DNA of 64,000 nt from Paenibacillus_E sp040812395 (GTDB taxonomy: Bacteria > Bacillota > Bacilli > Paenibacillales > NBRC-103111): positions 62,001 to 126,000 of the forward strand of contig NZ_JBFNXH010000006.1 of the NCBI RefSeq assembly GCF_040812395.1, written 5' to 3'. A model generated the notes under the pieces. That model saw nothing but the letters and a program-made list of their open reading frames with translations, was not told where the DNA came from and searched no databases. The position numbers were made by a program, and so were the translations under genes. How positions within the stretch are numbered: position 1 is the stretch's first letter; each line of letters opens with the position of its first letter. Below, in pieces: positions 42,328 to 50,895 of the stretch.

Positions 42328-43587
42328 CTATTCAAAAAGTGTTTTCGAAGCGTTCGAAGCAAGCTCCGCCAGGGAAACCGTCATTTGATCTCCTGTTTCC
42401 ATCTTCTTTAGCGTGATTTCGCCCCGAACGAGCTCGTCGTCACCAAGAATGGCGACAAAAGTCGCATGAAAGCGGTCTGCCGATTTCATTTGCGCTTTCA
42501 GTTTACGCCCTTGGTAATCTTTCTCTGCGGCTATGCCCTGCTGCCTCAATTGGTGCAAGAGTTTCGTGATTTCTTTCTCTGCGGCTTCGCCAAGCCCGAT
42601 TAAGTACAGATCGAGCGGCTCCGGCTTCGGAATTTCGACCCCTTGCGCTTGCAGCACGAGCAAAATCCGCTCAAGCCCAAGTCCTAAACCAACGCCTGGT
42701 TGGTCATTACCTCCGATTTGCTCAACGAGGCCGTTGTATCGTCCCCCGCCGCCAATCGTATCAATCGCACCGATACCCGCTGCTTTGTATTCAAAGGCCG
42801 TATGCGTATAGTAGTCCAGTCCGCGTACAAGGCGAGGATTAATTCGGAATGGAATACCCATCCCCAGCAGATGCTCTTGAACCAATTGGAAGTGCGTTTG
42901 GCATTCTTCGTCCAGGTACTGTAGGATGTCTGGCGCGCCTTCACCGTATTTTTGATCCTTTTTACAGTCCAGAATGCGCATAGGATTGCGCTCGTAGCGG
43001 GATTGGCAGTCTTTGCAGAGCTGATCCTTCACCGGTGCGAAAAATTCCTGAAGCTTCTCGCGATACGCAGTTCTTACGGAAGGGGTACCGACGGAGTTCA
43101 CCTCGACTGTAACCTCTTTTAGCCCAATTTCTTTGTAGAACGTATAACCAAGCGCAATAACCTCAGCATCGATACTCGGATCGACTGATCCGAACGCTTC
43201 AATACCGAACTGATGAAACTGACGGTATCTGCCAGCCTGCGGCTGTTCATAGCGGAACATAGGTCCCACATAGTACAGCTTACTCACATCAGGCTCGCCG
43301 TACAGTTTATTCTCCACAAAAGCCCGTACAACACCCGCTGTCCCCTCTGGACGCAGCGAGATGCTGCGATCACCTTTGTCGAGGAATGTGTACATCTCTT
43401 TCTCAACAATGTCCGTTGTCTCTCCGACGCCTCTGGAGAAAAGCTCGGTGTGCTCGAAAATAGGCGTACGGATTTCCTTGTAATTAAATCTCCTGCACAG
43501 TTCTCTTGCTTTCGACTCCAAATACTGCCACTTTTCGACCTCTCCGGGGAGGAGATCCTGTGTGCCCTTAGGCTTTTGAATGCTCAT
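42328..43587 (-). CDS. hisS: Histidyl-tRNA synthetase
   Basis: This enzyme charges tRNA-His. It has 419 residues. PKGTQDLLPGEVEKW is the family start. Motif 2 is FRYEQPQAGRYRQFHQFGIE. The histidine motifs VRGLDYYTHTAFEY and GGGGRYNGL are complete, and the anticodon-binding domain ends the protein. It is not the regulatory HisZ, which lacks these. It is the first gene behind the T-box leader, preceded by AGGAGG. aspS follows after 42 nt. Confidence 0.98.
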   Translation of the reverse strand: MSIQKPKGTQDLLPGEVEKWQYLESKARELCRRFNYKEIRTPIFEHTELFSRGVGETTDIVEKEMYTFLDKGDRSISLRPEGTAGVVRAFVENKLYGEPDVSKLYYVGPMFRYEQPQAGRYRQFHQFGIEAFGSVDPSIDAEVIALGYTFYKEIGLKEVTVEVNSVGTPSVRTAYREKLQEFFAPVKDQLCKDCQSRYERNPMRILDCKKDQKYGEGAPDILQYLDEECQTHFQLVQEHLLGMGIPFRINPRLVRGLDYYTHTAFEYKAAGIGAIDTIGGGGRYNGLVEQIGGNDQPGVGLGLGLERILLVLQAQGVEIPKPEPLDLYLIGLGEAAEKEITKLLHQLRQQGIAAEKDYQGRKLKAQMKSADRFHATFVAILGDDELVRGEITLKKMETGDQMTVSLAELASNASKTLFE

Positions 43588-43647
43588 TTGTTCAACCTCC
43601 TAATCCTTGTCTTTAAACTTCTTTTAAATAACCTCGAATAGAAACAA

Positions 43648-43982
43648 AAAAACCTCTCGCCTCTGACTGTTTTGTCAGGGACGAGAGATTTGATCAACAA
43701 ATTCACCCGTGGTACCACCCACATTCAGCAAGCTGCTAATCATATCCTCTGAGACTATGATCAAACAATCCTGCTCTTTACGGTTAACGCCCGTTACACG
43801 CACAGCAGCTACTAGGCAACAACTCTCTTAAAAGTTGGCTTGCAGTTCCCTGCCGGTCCTCCGGGAAGTCTTTTCATTCGCTCATCATAAGGAAGCTTGC
43901 AGCCATGACTTCCCTCTCTGATCTATGTGGAGGCGAATTACTTTATCCCTTCAATGGATCGAAGAACTATAGAATTACATTA
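43648..43982 (-). promoter_or_regulatory. T-box riboswitch of the hisS-aspS operon
   Basis: This is a long T-box leader. AAAGTAATTC (about 43946-43937) and CAGAGAGGGAAG (about 43918-43907) are Stem I motifs. The T-box is GTGGGTGGTACCACG (about 43723-43709). The terminator is CTCTCGTCCCTGAC / GTCAGAGGCGAGAGG with a T7 run ending near 43648. A GAC triplet follows the CTTCCCGGAG return strand (about 43866-43857), so aspartate is a possible specifier; I could not prove it. Confidence 0.94.
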
Positions 43983-43988
43983 TTGATT

Positions 43989-44017
43989 ATTGTAATCATT
44001 ACCAGACCCAAAGTCAA
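43989..44017 (-). promoter_or_regulatory. Sigma-A promoter of hisS-aspS
   Basis: TTGACT (44017-44012) and TACAAT (43994-43989), spacer 17 bp. The start point would be near 43982, at the head of the T-box. Confidence 0.8.
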
Positions 44018-44060
44018 GAGACAGGAGTACTCCCATCTACGTGCACAAGTGCCGGTATAA

Positions 44061-44366
44061 TCAATGGAGGTCTGCCCATTTTTGCAGCTCATCCATAACT
44101 GGTTTAAGCCCTTTACCTTTAACCGTCAACTCGTACTCAATACGTACAGGTGTTTCCGGGTATACGTGTCGGATGATGATTCCAGCAGCCTCAAGCTCCT
44201 TGAATCTTTCTGAAAGCATTCGATCGCTCATACTCGGGATCAGCTCAGAGATATCCTTAAACCTTTTCGGTCCGGTCAGCAGCACAGTAATGATGAGTCC
44301 CGTCCAGCGCTTTCCCAGCAGTTCGAATGCGTTCTCGAATTTAGGACATAGTTGATATTCTTCCAT
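44061..44366 (-). CDS. HxlR-family redox-type regulator (YodB/CatR-like)
   Basis: This winged-helix regulator of 101 residues resembles B. subtilis YodB and CatR. Key features are LCPKFENAFELLGKRWTG, with the peroxide/quinone-sensing cysteine at Cys7, then GPKRFKDISELIPSMSDRML and PETPVRIEYELT. YodB also has two C-terminal cysteines; these are absent here, since the protein ends WADLH. That leaves one cysteine, so sensing would need an inter-subunit disulfide or a thiol adduct. I start at ATG 44366, after GGAGATG. It is divergent from a DoxX gene, the usual target, and two direct repeats lie between them. Confidence 0.9.
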   Translation of the reverse strand: MEEYQLCPKFENAFELLGKRWTGLIITVLLTGPKRFKDISELIPSMSDRMLSERFKELEAAGIIIRHVYPETPVRIEYELTVKGKGLKPVMDELQKWADLH

Positions 44367-44404
44367 ATGAATCATCTCCTTATTAACAATTTTAACATAG
44401 TCGC

Positions 44405-44455
44405 TTGACAAAAGTAAGTGATTCGTAATAATATACTAACATAAAGTAAGTCATT
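44405..44455 (+). promoter_or_regulatory. doxX promoter with two direct-repeat operators
   Basis: TTGACA (44405-44410) and TAATAT (44429-44434), spacer 18. Two 13-base repeats, AAAGTAAGTGATT (44411-44423) and AAAGTAAGTCATT (44443-44455), are 32 bp apart, about three helical turns. The first lies in the spacer, the second after the start point. They are probable binding sites of the divergent HxlR regulator. Confidence 0.65.
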
Positions 44456-44487
44456 ATACAAAATATATCTTAAGAGGAGTTGTTAGT

Positions 44488-44880
44488 ATGGCTTTAGGTC
44501 TACTTATTATTCGGTTGGTTATTGGTTTGACATTCGCGGCACATGGTACTCAGAAGGTGTTTGGCTGGTTCGGCGGGTATGGTCCAAAAGGAACGGGGGG
44601 CTTCTTTGAATCCATTGGCATCAAGCCAGGTGTGTTAATGGCCGTTCTTGCCGGTCTTGCGGAAATTGCCGGCGGATTGCTTTTCGCAGCTGGTCTTTGG
44701 ACGATCGCAGGTGCTGCTCTTATCGTACTCACAATGTTAGTCGCTATAATCAAGGTTCATGGTAAAAATGGTTATTGGGTCACTGCAAACGGAATCGAAT
44801 ACAATGTTGCCTTAATCGTCATTGCTATTGGAGTCGCACTAATTGGCGCTGGCGACTATTCGTTAGATGCTATCTTATAA
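44488..44880 (+). CDS. DoxX-family membrane protein (MhqP/CatD-like)
   Basis: This membrane protein of 130 residues has four helices. The DoxX pattern includes RLVIGLTFAAHGTQKVFGWFGGYGPKG at the N-terminus (in two blocks) and EIAGGLLFAAGLWTIAGAAL in the middle. In Bacillus such proteins (CatD/YfiD, MhqP) are induced by quinones, diamide or catechol through YodB, CatR or MhqR. The divergent HxlR regulator suggests the same circuit. No dioxygenase (catE) follows. AAGAGGAG is 8 nt before ATG 44488. Its biochemical role, thought to be in membrane redox protection, is not settled. Confidence 0.9.
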   Translation: MALGLLIIRLVIGLTFAAHGTQKVFGWFGGYGPKGTGGFFESIGIKPGVLMAVLAGLAEIAGGLLFAAGLWTIAGAALIVLTMLVAIIKVHGKNGYWVTANGIEYNVALIVIAIGVALIGAGDYSLDAIL

Positions 44881-44896
44881 GTTGTCAAAATAAGAT

Positions 44897-44933
44897 TAAA
44901 CCCGACACAGCTGAGAGCTGAATCGGGTTTTTT
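44897..44933 (+). terminator. Terminator of the doxX gene
   Basis: AACCCGA, CAGCT, loop GAG, AGCTG and TCGGGTT, then T6. A strong stem 16 bp past the stop. Confidence 0.92.
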
Positions 44934-45186
44934 GCACGTTTAGACAAGAAAATAGCCTGCAACACATTGGTTGCAGGCCTCAAGTATATATTTTAAAGGG
45001 GGTCGAAATTTATTATATCCCCGCTTGATTAAACGTACATGAAAATTAAATTACAATTACATTACAAAAGCTTCGTGCATTTTCACCAATTTTCATTTCT
45101 TTGTCCCCGTATATTCATCTAATTTCCACATATACATGTACAACAAGGGCGATATCCTTGAACTCTCAATCAGGAGGCTGGTTACA
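44934..45186. other. AT-rich intergenic region with two hairpins
   Basis: Together with the doxX terminator this makes a gene-free stretch of about 300 bp. A perfect hairpin GCCTGCAA / TTGCAGGC (44955-44978) has no T-tail on the plus side but TATTTTCTTG on the minus side. A second possible hairpin pairs GGGG (about 44999-45003) with CCCC (about 45019-45022). The rest is AT-rich and should hold the promoter of the acidic protein; no good -35/-10 pair stood out. Confidence 0.5.
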
Positions 45187-45483
45187 ATGACAACACAAAA
45201 TGGATTTCAAGAAGAACCGCAAGATCTGTTGGTGCTCTTCTCCGAAGAAGCCGAAGAAGAAGTAACAGAGGCTGCCGAAGAAGCAGCCGAGGAAGAAGCT
45301 TCAGATGAGGTTGAAGCGGAGGAGGCTCCCGAAGAAGATGAGGCTGAGGATGGGGAATCAGAAGAAGACGCAGTAGATGAAGAAGCATCAGAAGAAGCAG
45401 AAGCGGAAAACGAAGAAGCTGCCGAAGAAGCTGCCGAAGAATCCGCCGAAGTTGAAGCGGATGCCTCCGACACCGTCGAATAA
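45187..45483 (+). CDS. Extremely acidic Glu/Ala-rich low-complexity protein
   Basis: This protein of 98 residues is not recognised. After a normal first 20 residues (MTTQNGFQEEPQDLLVLFSE) the rest is made almost only of Glu, Ala, Asp, Ser and Val, with repeated AEEA units (EAAEEAAEE and the like). No membrane segment or cysteine is present. It is expected to be disordered or a single charged helix. A good ribosome binding site AGGAGG stands 10 nt before ATG 45187, and a strong terminator follows, so it is a real gene. The GAAGAAGC repeats make codon slippage and rapid length change likely. Function unknown. Confidence 0.7.
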   Translation: MTTQNGFQEEPQDLLVLFSEEAEEEVTEAAEEAAEEEASDEVEAEEAPEEDEAEDGESEEDAVDEEASEEAEAENEEAAEEAAEESAEVEADASDTVE

Positions 45484-45518
45484 CTGTAAACGCAGTCAAC
45501 CCCATCTGACAAAAAGCT

Positions 45519-45560
45519 AAGAGCCTTACTACCCCCATTCATGCGGTAGTAAGGCTCTTA
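45519..45560. terminator. Bidirectional terminator (acidic protein / FAD protein)
   Basis: AAGAGCCTTACTACC and GGTAGTAAGGCTCTT are exact arms around an 11-base loop, with T and A stretches beside them. Convergent genes on each side. Confidence 0.92.
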
Positions 45561-45568
45561 TTAGTCCT

Positions 45569-47515
45569 CTAGTTTTTGCCAGTCAAGGCAACCTTCAGAT
45601 CTTTGATTAACATATACGTATCGGCATTCGTTAACTTCTGTTTATTGGCGATCAAGCTCAAGGAGGCTTCCGTTAGTAATTTGCCGCGGATAAGCTCTAC
45701 CTGAGCTTGAGATGCGTCTACTTTCATACCTATCGCTTGCGTGATCGTGTAGGTCGCTTGCTCCAGTGTCAAAGCGATTTTGTCCGAATTGTCCAGCTTG
45801 GCAATCGCAGCTGATGGATCCCCTTTAAACGCGTCTGGCTTCATTTTCTTAGCACCGTTCACCAGATTGACCATACGCTTCGGATTGGCTTGCTCATCCA
45901 GATGGAAGTCGTTATTGTAGGCTCCGGATGCTAATCCAAGCATCATCGCCGTCTTCAGGCCTTCATATTCCTTATGCTCCATAAAAGGCTGTGGTTTCAA
46001 AGTGATTGGTTGAATCTCCATCCCCTGCTTGTTCAACTGGGCTTGAAGCTTCGCAATCACTTCCTTGGATGCTGACAGTTGGCGGAAAGTCAGTTTCTCT
46101 TGCTGTGCCAGCTTCACAGCTGCACCTGCCGCCTCGCCTTCTGCCATTCCAGTCGGCATCACTCGCGCGCTGCCATGCGGAAGCGTATCGTAGCTAGCCG
46201 CTCTGCCGACTACCAGTAAGCCATCCATCTTCTGAGGCACGAGGCTGCGGAACGGGATAGCATACTGCTTCGGTTTACACACGACATTGCCTGAATCCGT
46301 CGGAGAAATTCGTTGGATATCCACGGCATAAGAACCAAAGCCTATGCGATCCCATTGATCGCTATTCGTGCAAACATCCACGATGTTCAAGCGGTACTCC
46401 CCTTGCATATGACGGGTTTCGCGAACATATAGCTCAGGTGCTGTGCCATCTAGTTCGAGATGCGCGAACTCAGGGAACGTTTTTTGCATATATGCGACAA
46501 CATTAGGCAATTCCTTTTTACCTATGTCGAATGCTTCTTGTACCGATTTAGGATTAAATGTGTCAACGCCAAATATTTGCAATGAATTGATGAGAACGGT
46601 ATTATCGTTTTGTCTTCCCATATTGAGCCCTCTCATCTTGGCTCTCTCTTTGTTTACAGCGGGGTAACTGCTCATTTCCTTGTACCCGAAAACGCTGACT
46701 TCGTTGACACCAGAATTAACATCATCATCATTATTTAATCGCTTCGCCATCTGATCCCAGACCTCGGGCGTCACATTCTTCAAACGAAAGGCAAGTGTTA
46801 CGGCCATTTTAGAATTGGGATCGCCAATATCTTCGTGACCAATGGTGAACGGCACACCTGCCGCAGCGGCAAAATCGCCATCCTGCGTTGCATCAATAAC
46901 AGAAGGTGCTTTAACGACCTGCGTGCTTCCGTTTTCAAGTGTAATCGTCGCACCCTGCACGGCCGCTTGTCCTTGTGCCAGAAGCGGCTCTATTTTTTTT
47001 GTTTTCATGAGGATGTCAATATTTTTCTCATTTTTGACAAGATCGTAGAAGGCATTTGCCGCCGTATTGACATCGAACGAATCGCCTTCAATTTTGGCAT
47101 ACCATTCTGAGAAAATGCCCTTATTGAACACATCGTCTTTACCAAATATATTTTTACCTGAGGAGTAGTTCATATCAATAGAGTTGATCCATCCCAATGT
47201 CATCAGTCCGCCCAGAATTTCACGGTCGCGACCATCTACAAGCAGCGTAGATAAGCCATTCCGGGATGCGGAAACAGCTGCCGCAACTCCTTCCGGATCT
47301 GTCCCTACCACAATAACATCGTATGTATCTTTAGCTTTCTTTACGGATTTCACTTCTTCAAGGCTTTGCTTTTTCGTGCTGTGACCGCTGTTAGCTGGAT
47401 GCTTATATTGGTAATACAGTGAAGCCGCGGCGGCAAGTACCGCAAGTAATATTAGTGCCCACATCAACAAAAGCCACCCTTTGGATGCGGAATTGCCACG
47501 TTCGGAATTCATCAT
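45569..47515 (-). CDS. Membrane-anchored FAD-dependent oxidoreductase (FAD-oxidored family)
   Basis: This is a large FAD protein, 648 residues from this start. One N-terminal helix (about residues 15-35) probably anchors it to the membrane with the enzyme outside. The dinucleotide motif is YDVIVVGTDPEGVAAAVSAS (Rossmann), followed by LVDGRDREILGGLMT. PSVIDATQDGDFAAAAG and GRAASYDTLPHGSARVMPTG match the FAD-dependent oxidoreductase group PF12831, often linked to sugar or cell wall material. The substrate is unknown. The start is unsure: ATG 47515 has only a distant AGGTG; an ATG at 47584 adds 23 residues. It stands alone between two terminators. Confidence 0.82.
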   Translation of the reverse strand: MMNSERGNSASKGWLLLMWALILLAVLAAAASLYYQYKHPANSGHSTKKQSLEEVKSVKKAKDTYDVIVVGTDPEGVAAAVSASRNGLSTLLVDGRDREILGGLMTLGWINSIDMNYSSGKNIFGKDDVFNKGIFSEWYAKIEGDSFDVNTAANAFYDLVKNEKNIDILMKTKKIEPLLAQGQAAVQGATITLENGSTQVVKAPSVIDATQDGDFAAAAGVPFTIGHEDIGDPNSKMAVTLAFRLKNVTPEVWDQMAKRLNNDDDVNSGVNEVSVFGYKEMSSYPAVNKERAKMRGLNMGRQNDNTVLINSLQIFGVDTFNPKSVQEAFDIGKKELPNVVAYMQKTFPEFAHLELDGTAPELYVRETRHMQGEYRLNIVDVCTNSDQWDRIGFGSYAVDIQRISPTDSGNVVCKPKQYAIPFRSLVPQKMDGLLVVGRAASYDTLPHGSARVMPTGMAEGEAAGAAVKLAQQEKLTFRQLSASKEVIAKLQAQLNKQGMEIQPITLKPQPFMEHKEYEGLKTAMMLGLASGAYNNDFHLDEQANPKRMVNLVNGAKKMKPDAFKGDPSAAIAKLDNSDKIALTLEQATYTITQAIGMKVDASQAQVELIRGKLLTEASLSLIANKQKLTNADTYMLIKDLKVALTGKN

Positions 47516-47658
47516 TAGATCAAAAACACCTGCCCCATTTATTCTGTTCCTGCAGCTTTGGCATCCAATGCCCCTTAAGCTCATCCAACAGTTCTATTAC
47601 ACCACTTGTTAGTCTATCATATTTTCATGTTGCTGAGAAATTATGCGCGTTCAACAAA

Positions 47659-47700
47659 TAAAGCCTCTCCCCTGTACAAATAGCAGGGCAAGAGGCTTTA
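47659..47700 (-). terminator. Terminator after the small protein gene
   Basis: AAAGCCTCTTGCCCTG and CAGGGGAGAGGCTTT are paired around an 8-base loop with a short T-rich tail on the minus strand. Confidence 0.85.
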
Positions 47701-47704
47701 CGGC

Positions 47705-47878
47705 TTAACGATATGATTTTTTGGGAATGCTCTTTAATCGCTCCTGCCCGGAGGTGAACTCAGCGCTCATCTCAACGTCCGATAACTGAGGCGCTTGGCT
47801 CATCCGTTCGGCTAACGTGCCTTGGAGCAGTTGTTGCTCGGGAGCCGTCATGGCTTTGTGCTTGATCGATTGACGCAT
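47705..47878 (-). CDS. Small hypothetical protein
   Basis: A 57-residue protein that I do not recognise. It has a basic start (MRQSIKHKAM), a polar middle (LLQGTLAERMSQAPQLSDVEM) and a basic end (KSIPKKSYR). No membrane segment. ATG 47878 has AGGAG 8 nt upstream; a longer frame from an ATG at 47899 lacks a site. A strong terminator directly follows the stop, which supports a real gene. It starts 65 nt after dtd on the same strand. Confidence 0.6.
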   Translation of the reverse strand: MRQSIKHKAMTAPEQQLLQGTLAERMSQAPQLSDVEMSAEFTSGQERLKSIPKKSYR

Positions 47879-47943
47879 CTGGGTGCTCCTAACTGACATG
47901 ATTGTACATTTCTAGTATGACCAGTCAGCCGTCTATTCAACCC

Positions 47944-48384
47944 TTATTTGCTGTCAATGATTAGGGTAACAGGTCCCCAGTTCGTAAATTCCACATCCAT
48001 CATTTCGCCGAAAGCACCTGTCTCTACTTGAAGCCCTTGCGCCCGCAGCAGCTCATTGAATTTCTCATAGAGCGGTTCGGCGAGTTCCGGCCTTGCCGCC
48101 GACATAAAGTTAGGACGTTTGCCTTTCCGGCAATCCCCGTATAAGGTGAACTGCGAAACAGACAAAATTTGTCCTCCAGTCTCGATAACGGAAAGATTCA
48201 TTTTACCCGTTTCATCTTCAAAAATGCGCAATCCGGACACTTTGTCCGCCAAATACTTGGCATCTTGCTCTGTATCCTCGTGAGTGATGCCTACGAGCAG
48301 CATTAGCCCCTGTTCAATTTGGCCAACTGTTTCAGCGTTTACCTTGACTTGGGCTGCTTTACAACGTTGTACAACTACTCTCAT
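47944..48384 (-). CDS. dtd: D-aminoacyl-tRNA deacylase
   Basis: This enzyme frees tRNA from D-amino acids and glycine mischarged on tRNA-Ala. It has 146 residues. The start is MRVVVQRCKAAQVKV. The two dimer-interface motifs are SQFTLYGD and NWGPVT, which form the active site with the cross-subunit Gly-Pro. It follows relA by 40 nt, the usual relA-dtd order in Bacillales. Confidence 0.96.
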   Translation of the reverse strand: MRVVVQRCKAAQVKVNAETVGQIEQGLMLLVGITHEDTEQDAKYLADKVSGLRIFEDETGKMNLSVIETGGQILSVSQFTLYGDCRKGKRPNFMSAARPELAEPLYEKFNELLRAQGLQVETGAFGEMMDVEFTNWGPVTLIIDSK

Positions 48385-48424
48385 CGCTTCCTAAAACTCC
48401 TTCAAAGCTCCTTCACATGCTTAG

Positions 48425-50611
48425 CTACGTTTGCATGATCCGCTGCACGGAATATACGTCCTTAACGCGTTTGATTTTCTCAACGACCGCCTGCAGGTGA
48501 TCAATGTTCTTAATCAGGATCGTCATGTGAATCGTTGCCATCTTGTTTTTATCCGAGCGTCCGGAGACAGCAGAAATCATCGTTTTGCTCTCCGATACAG
48601 CTTGCAGCACTTCATTCAAGAAACCACGGCGATCATGTCCTGTGATCTCGATTTCCACATTGAAATTAGACTCTACCGCTTCCGCCCATTCCACTTCAAT
48701 TACACGTTCCTCTTCGCCCATGCTGGTAGGGATGTTCGTACAATCCGAGCGATGAACGGAAACTCCGCGTCCCCGCGTGATATAGCCCATAATAAGGTCA
48801 CCTGGAACCGGATTGCAGCAGCGCGCAAAACGTACAAGCAAATTGTCGACACCTTTGACGCGAACGCCATTGGTCGGACGGCTTTTCCGTTCTGTTTGCG
48901 CTTGCGACTTAACCTCTTTGACCTCACTGGTCAACTGCATGACTTGCGCTTCTTCCGCTTCTTTGCGCATTTTTTCCGTCAGCTTCGTGCATATTTGAGC
49001 AGCTGTGATCCCGCCAAATCCAACGGCAGACAGCATGTCTTCAATATCATTAAAATTAAACTTTTTCGCCGCTTCCAGCATTTTGTCGTCGCTCATAAGC
49101 GTCGGCGGATCGATCGCCAAACGTTTCAACTCGCGCTCGATCATTTCCTTGCCTTTTTCCACATTTTCTTCGCGTTTTTCTTTCTTAAACCATTGCTTGA
49201 TCTTGCTCCGTGCATGTGAGGATTGAGCAATTTTAATCCAGTCCTGACTCGGCCCATACGAATGCTTCGAGGTTAGAATCTCGATAATATCACCGGTCTT
49301 CAGCTTATGATCAAGTGGTACGATACGAGAATTCACCTTCGCGCCAATGGTGCGATTACCAACTTCAGTATGAATGCGGTATGCAAAGTCAAGCGGCACA
49401 GAGCCAGCAGGCAGTTCAATTACTTCTCCTTTTGGCGTAAACACATAAACAAGGTCAGAGAAGAAATCCATCTTCATGGATTCCATAAACTCGGAAGCAT
49501 CGTTTGTTTCGTGCTGAAGCTCCAGAATTTCGCGGAACCAGCCCATTTTATCCCCAAAAGTGCCCGATGGTCCGACCGAACCGCCCTCTTTGTACGCCCA
49601 GTGGGCAGCGATACCGAACTCCGAAGTTTTGTGCATCTCCCACGTGCGAATCTGCACTTCGAGCGGCTCGCCCTTCGGACCAATTACAGTCGTATGCAGG
49701 GATTGATACATATTAGGTTTTGGCATTGCAATGTAATCTTTGAAACGGCCCGGCATCGGCTTCCATAGCGTATGAATAATGCCAAGCGACGCGTAACAAT
49801 CTTTGATGCCATCGACAATAACGCGCAGCGCCATGAGATCGTAAATCTCGTTAAACTGCTTGCCGCGTGAACTCATTTTTTTATAAATACTGTATAAATG
49901 CTTGGGACGCCCCGAAATGTCTCCTTGGATACCCATTTCTTCCAGTTTCTCTTTGATGCTCTGGATAACGTCTTCGATGTATTGTTCACGCTCGGTGCGT
50001 TTCTTCTGCATAAGGTTAACGATCCGGTAATATTGCTGCGGATTCAAATACCGGAGAGCGATATCCTCCATCTCCCACTTGATCGTGGAAATCCCGAGCC
50101 GGTGCGCGATGGGACAGAAAATTTCCAGCGTTTCCTCCGCAATGCGGCGCTGGCTCTCTTCTGACTGGTATTTTAAAGTACGCATATTATGCAGTCGATC
50201 GGCAAGTTTAATCAAAATAACACGAATATCCTGGGCCATCGCCACGAACATTTTACGATAATTCTCGTTCTGCTGCTCTTCCTTGGACTTAAATTTGATT
50301 CGTTCCAGCTTGGTTAGTCCATCTACCAGCATGGCGCAAGTTTTTCCGAATTTATCATGAACGGCTTCAAGTGAAACCGTCGTATCTTCAACGACATCAT
50401 GAAGCAATGCTGCGATCACCGAGGTGACATCCATCTGCATGTTCACCAGAATATCTGCAACAGCTAAGGGATGCAAAATATAGGGTTCCCCCGATTTGCG
50501 CACTTGGCCATGATGGGCTTCATCGGCAAATTCATAGGCCTCCCGAATCCTTTGCAAGTCATTTTCTTTTAGATAGGTGGCGGCCTTCTCCAATAGCTGC
50601 TCTATACCCAT
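48425..50611 (-). CDS. relA: Bifunctional (p)ppGpp synthetase/hydrolase (Rel)
   Basis: This enzyme makes and breaks (p)ppGpp in the stringent response. It has 728 residues from this start. The HD hydrolase domain is present (HGQVRKSGEPYILHPLAVA and LLHDVVEDT), so both activities are expected. The synthetase domain follows (DLMALRVIVDG and MPKPNMYQSLHTTVIG). The TGS domain has VFTPKGEVIELPAGSVPLDFAY, then a zinc-finger-like part (FARCCNPVPGDLIMGYITRG) and a C-terminal ACT domain. I start at ATG 50611 (MGIEQLL); further ATGs upstream are possible. It lies 284 bp after apt, with its own leader. Confidence 0.96.
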   Translation of the reverse strand: MGIEQLLEKAATYLKENDLQRIREAYEFADEAHHGQVRKSGEPYILHPLAVADILVNMQMDVTSVIAALLHDVVEDTTVSLEAVHDKFGKTCAMLVDGLTKLERIKFKSKEEQQNENYRKMFVAMAQDIRVILIKLADRLHNMRTLKYQSEESQRRIAEETLEIFCPIAHRLGISTIKWEMEDIALRYLNPQQYYRIVNLMQKKRTEREQYIEDVIQSIKEKLEEMGIQGDISGRPKHLYSIYKKMSSRGKQFNEIYDLMALRVIVDGIKDCYASLGIIHTLWKPMPGRFKDYIAMPKPNMYQSLHTTVIGPKGEPLEVQIRTWEMHKTSEFGIAAHWAYKEGGSVGPSGTFGDKMGWFREILELQHETNDASEFMESMKMDFFSDLVYVFTPKGEVIELPAGSVPLDFAYRIHTEVGNRTIGAKVNSRIVPLDHKLKTGDIIEILTSKHSYGPSQDWIKIAQSSHARSKIKQWFKKEKREENVEKGKEMIERELKRLAIDPPTLMSDDKMLEAAKKFNFNDIEDMLSAVGFGGITAAQICTKLTEKMRKEAEEAQVMQLTSEVKEVKSQAQTERKSRPTNGVRVKGVDNLLVRFARCCNPVPGDLIMGYITRGRGVSVHRSDCTNIPTSMGEEERVIEVEWAEAVESNFNVEIEITGHDRRGFLNEVLQAVSESKTMISAVSGRSDKNKMATIHMTILIKNIDHLQAVVEKIKRVKDVYSVQRIMQT

Positions 50612-50848
50612 GCATTTACCCATTCCCTTTAGTCGATTTTTATTCATTATGACGGCAAGGCAGGCTCCACGTCAACTGCTCGCGGGCTTACATTCGACAA
50701 AATAACAGCCATTCTCGCAAAGCTTTCACTTTTTCACAAAATGTTACCTGCAATTGTCTCTAAAAGGCTTAGAAATTTTACTAGTATCAACCAGTTATAG
50801 GTCAAATAATCGTTATCGCGTCAGGCTATTAAAGGCTATAAATGTAAA

Positions 50849-50885
50849 GCACCCCATCCATGCGCTAAGGCAAATCATGAGGTGC
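50849..50885 (-). terminator. Probable terminator after apt
   Basis: GCACCTCATG and CATGGATGGGGTGC pair around a loop, then TTTACATTT on the minus strand. A moderate stem, 11 bp past the apt stop. Confidence 0.65.
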
Positions 50886-50895
50886 TCTCGTATGA

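Noticed and set aside
45182..45538. Leu/Arg-rich minus-strand frame
   Set aside because: Complement of the GAA/GCN repeats of the acidic protein; no start signals.
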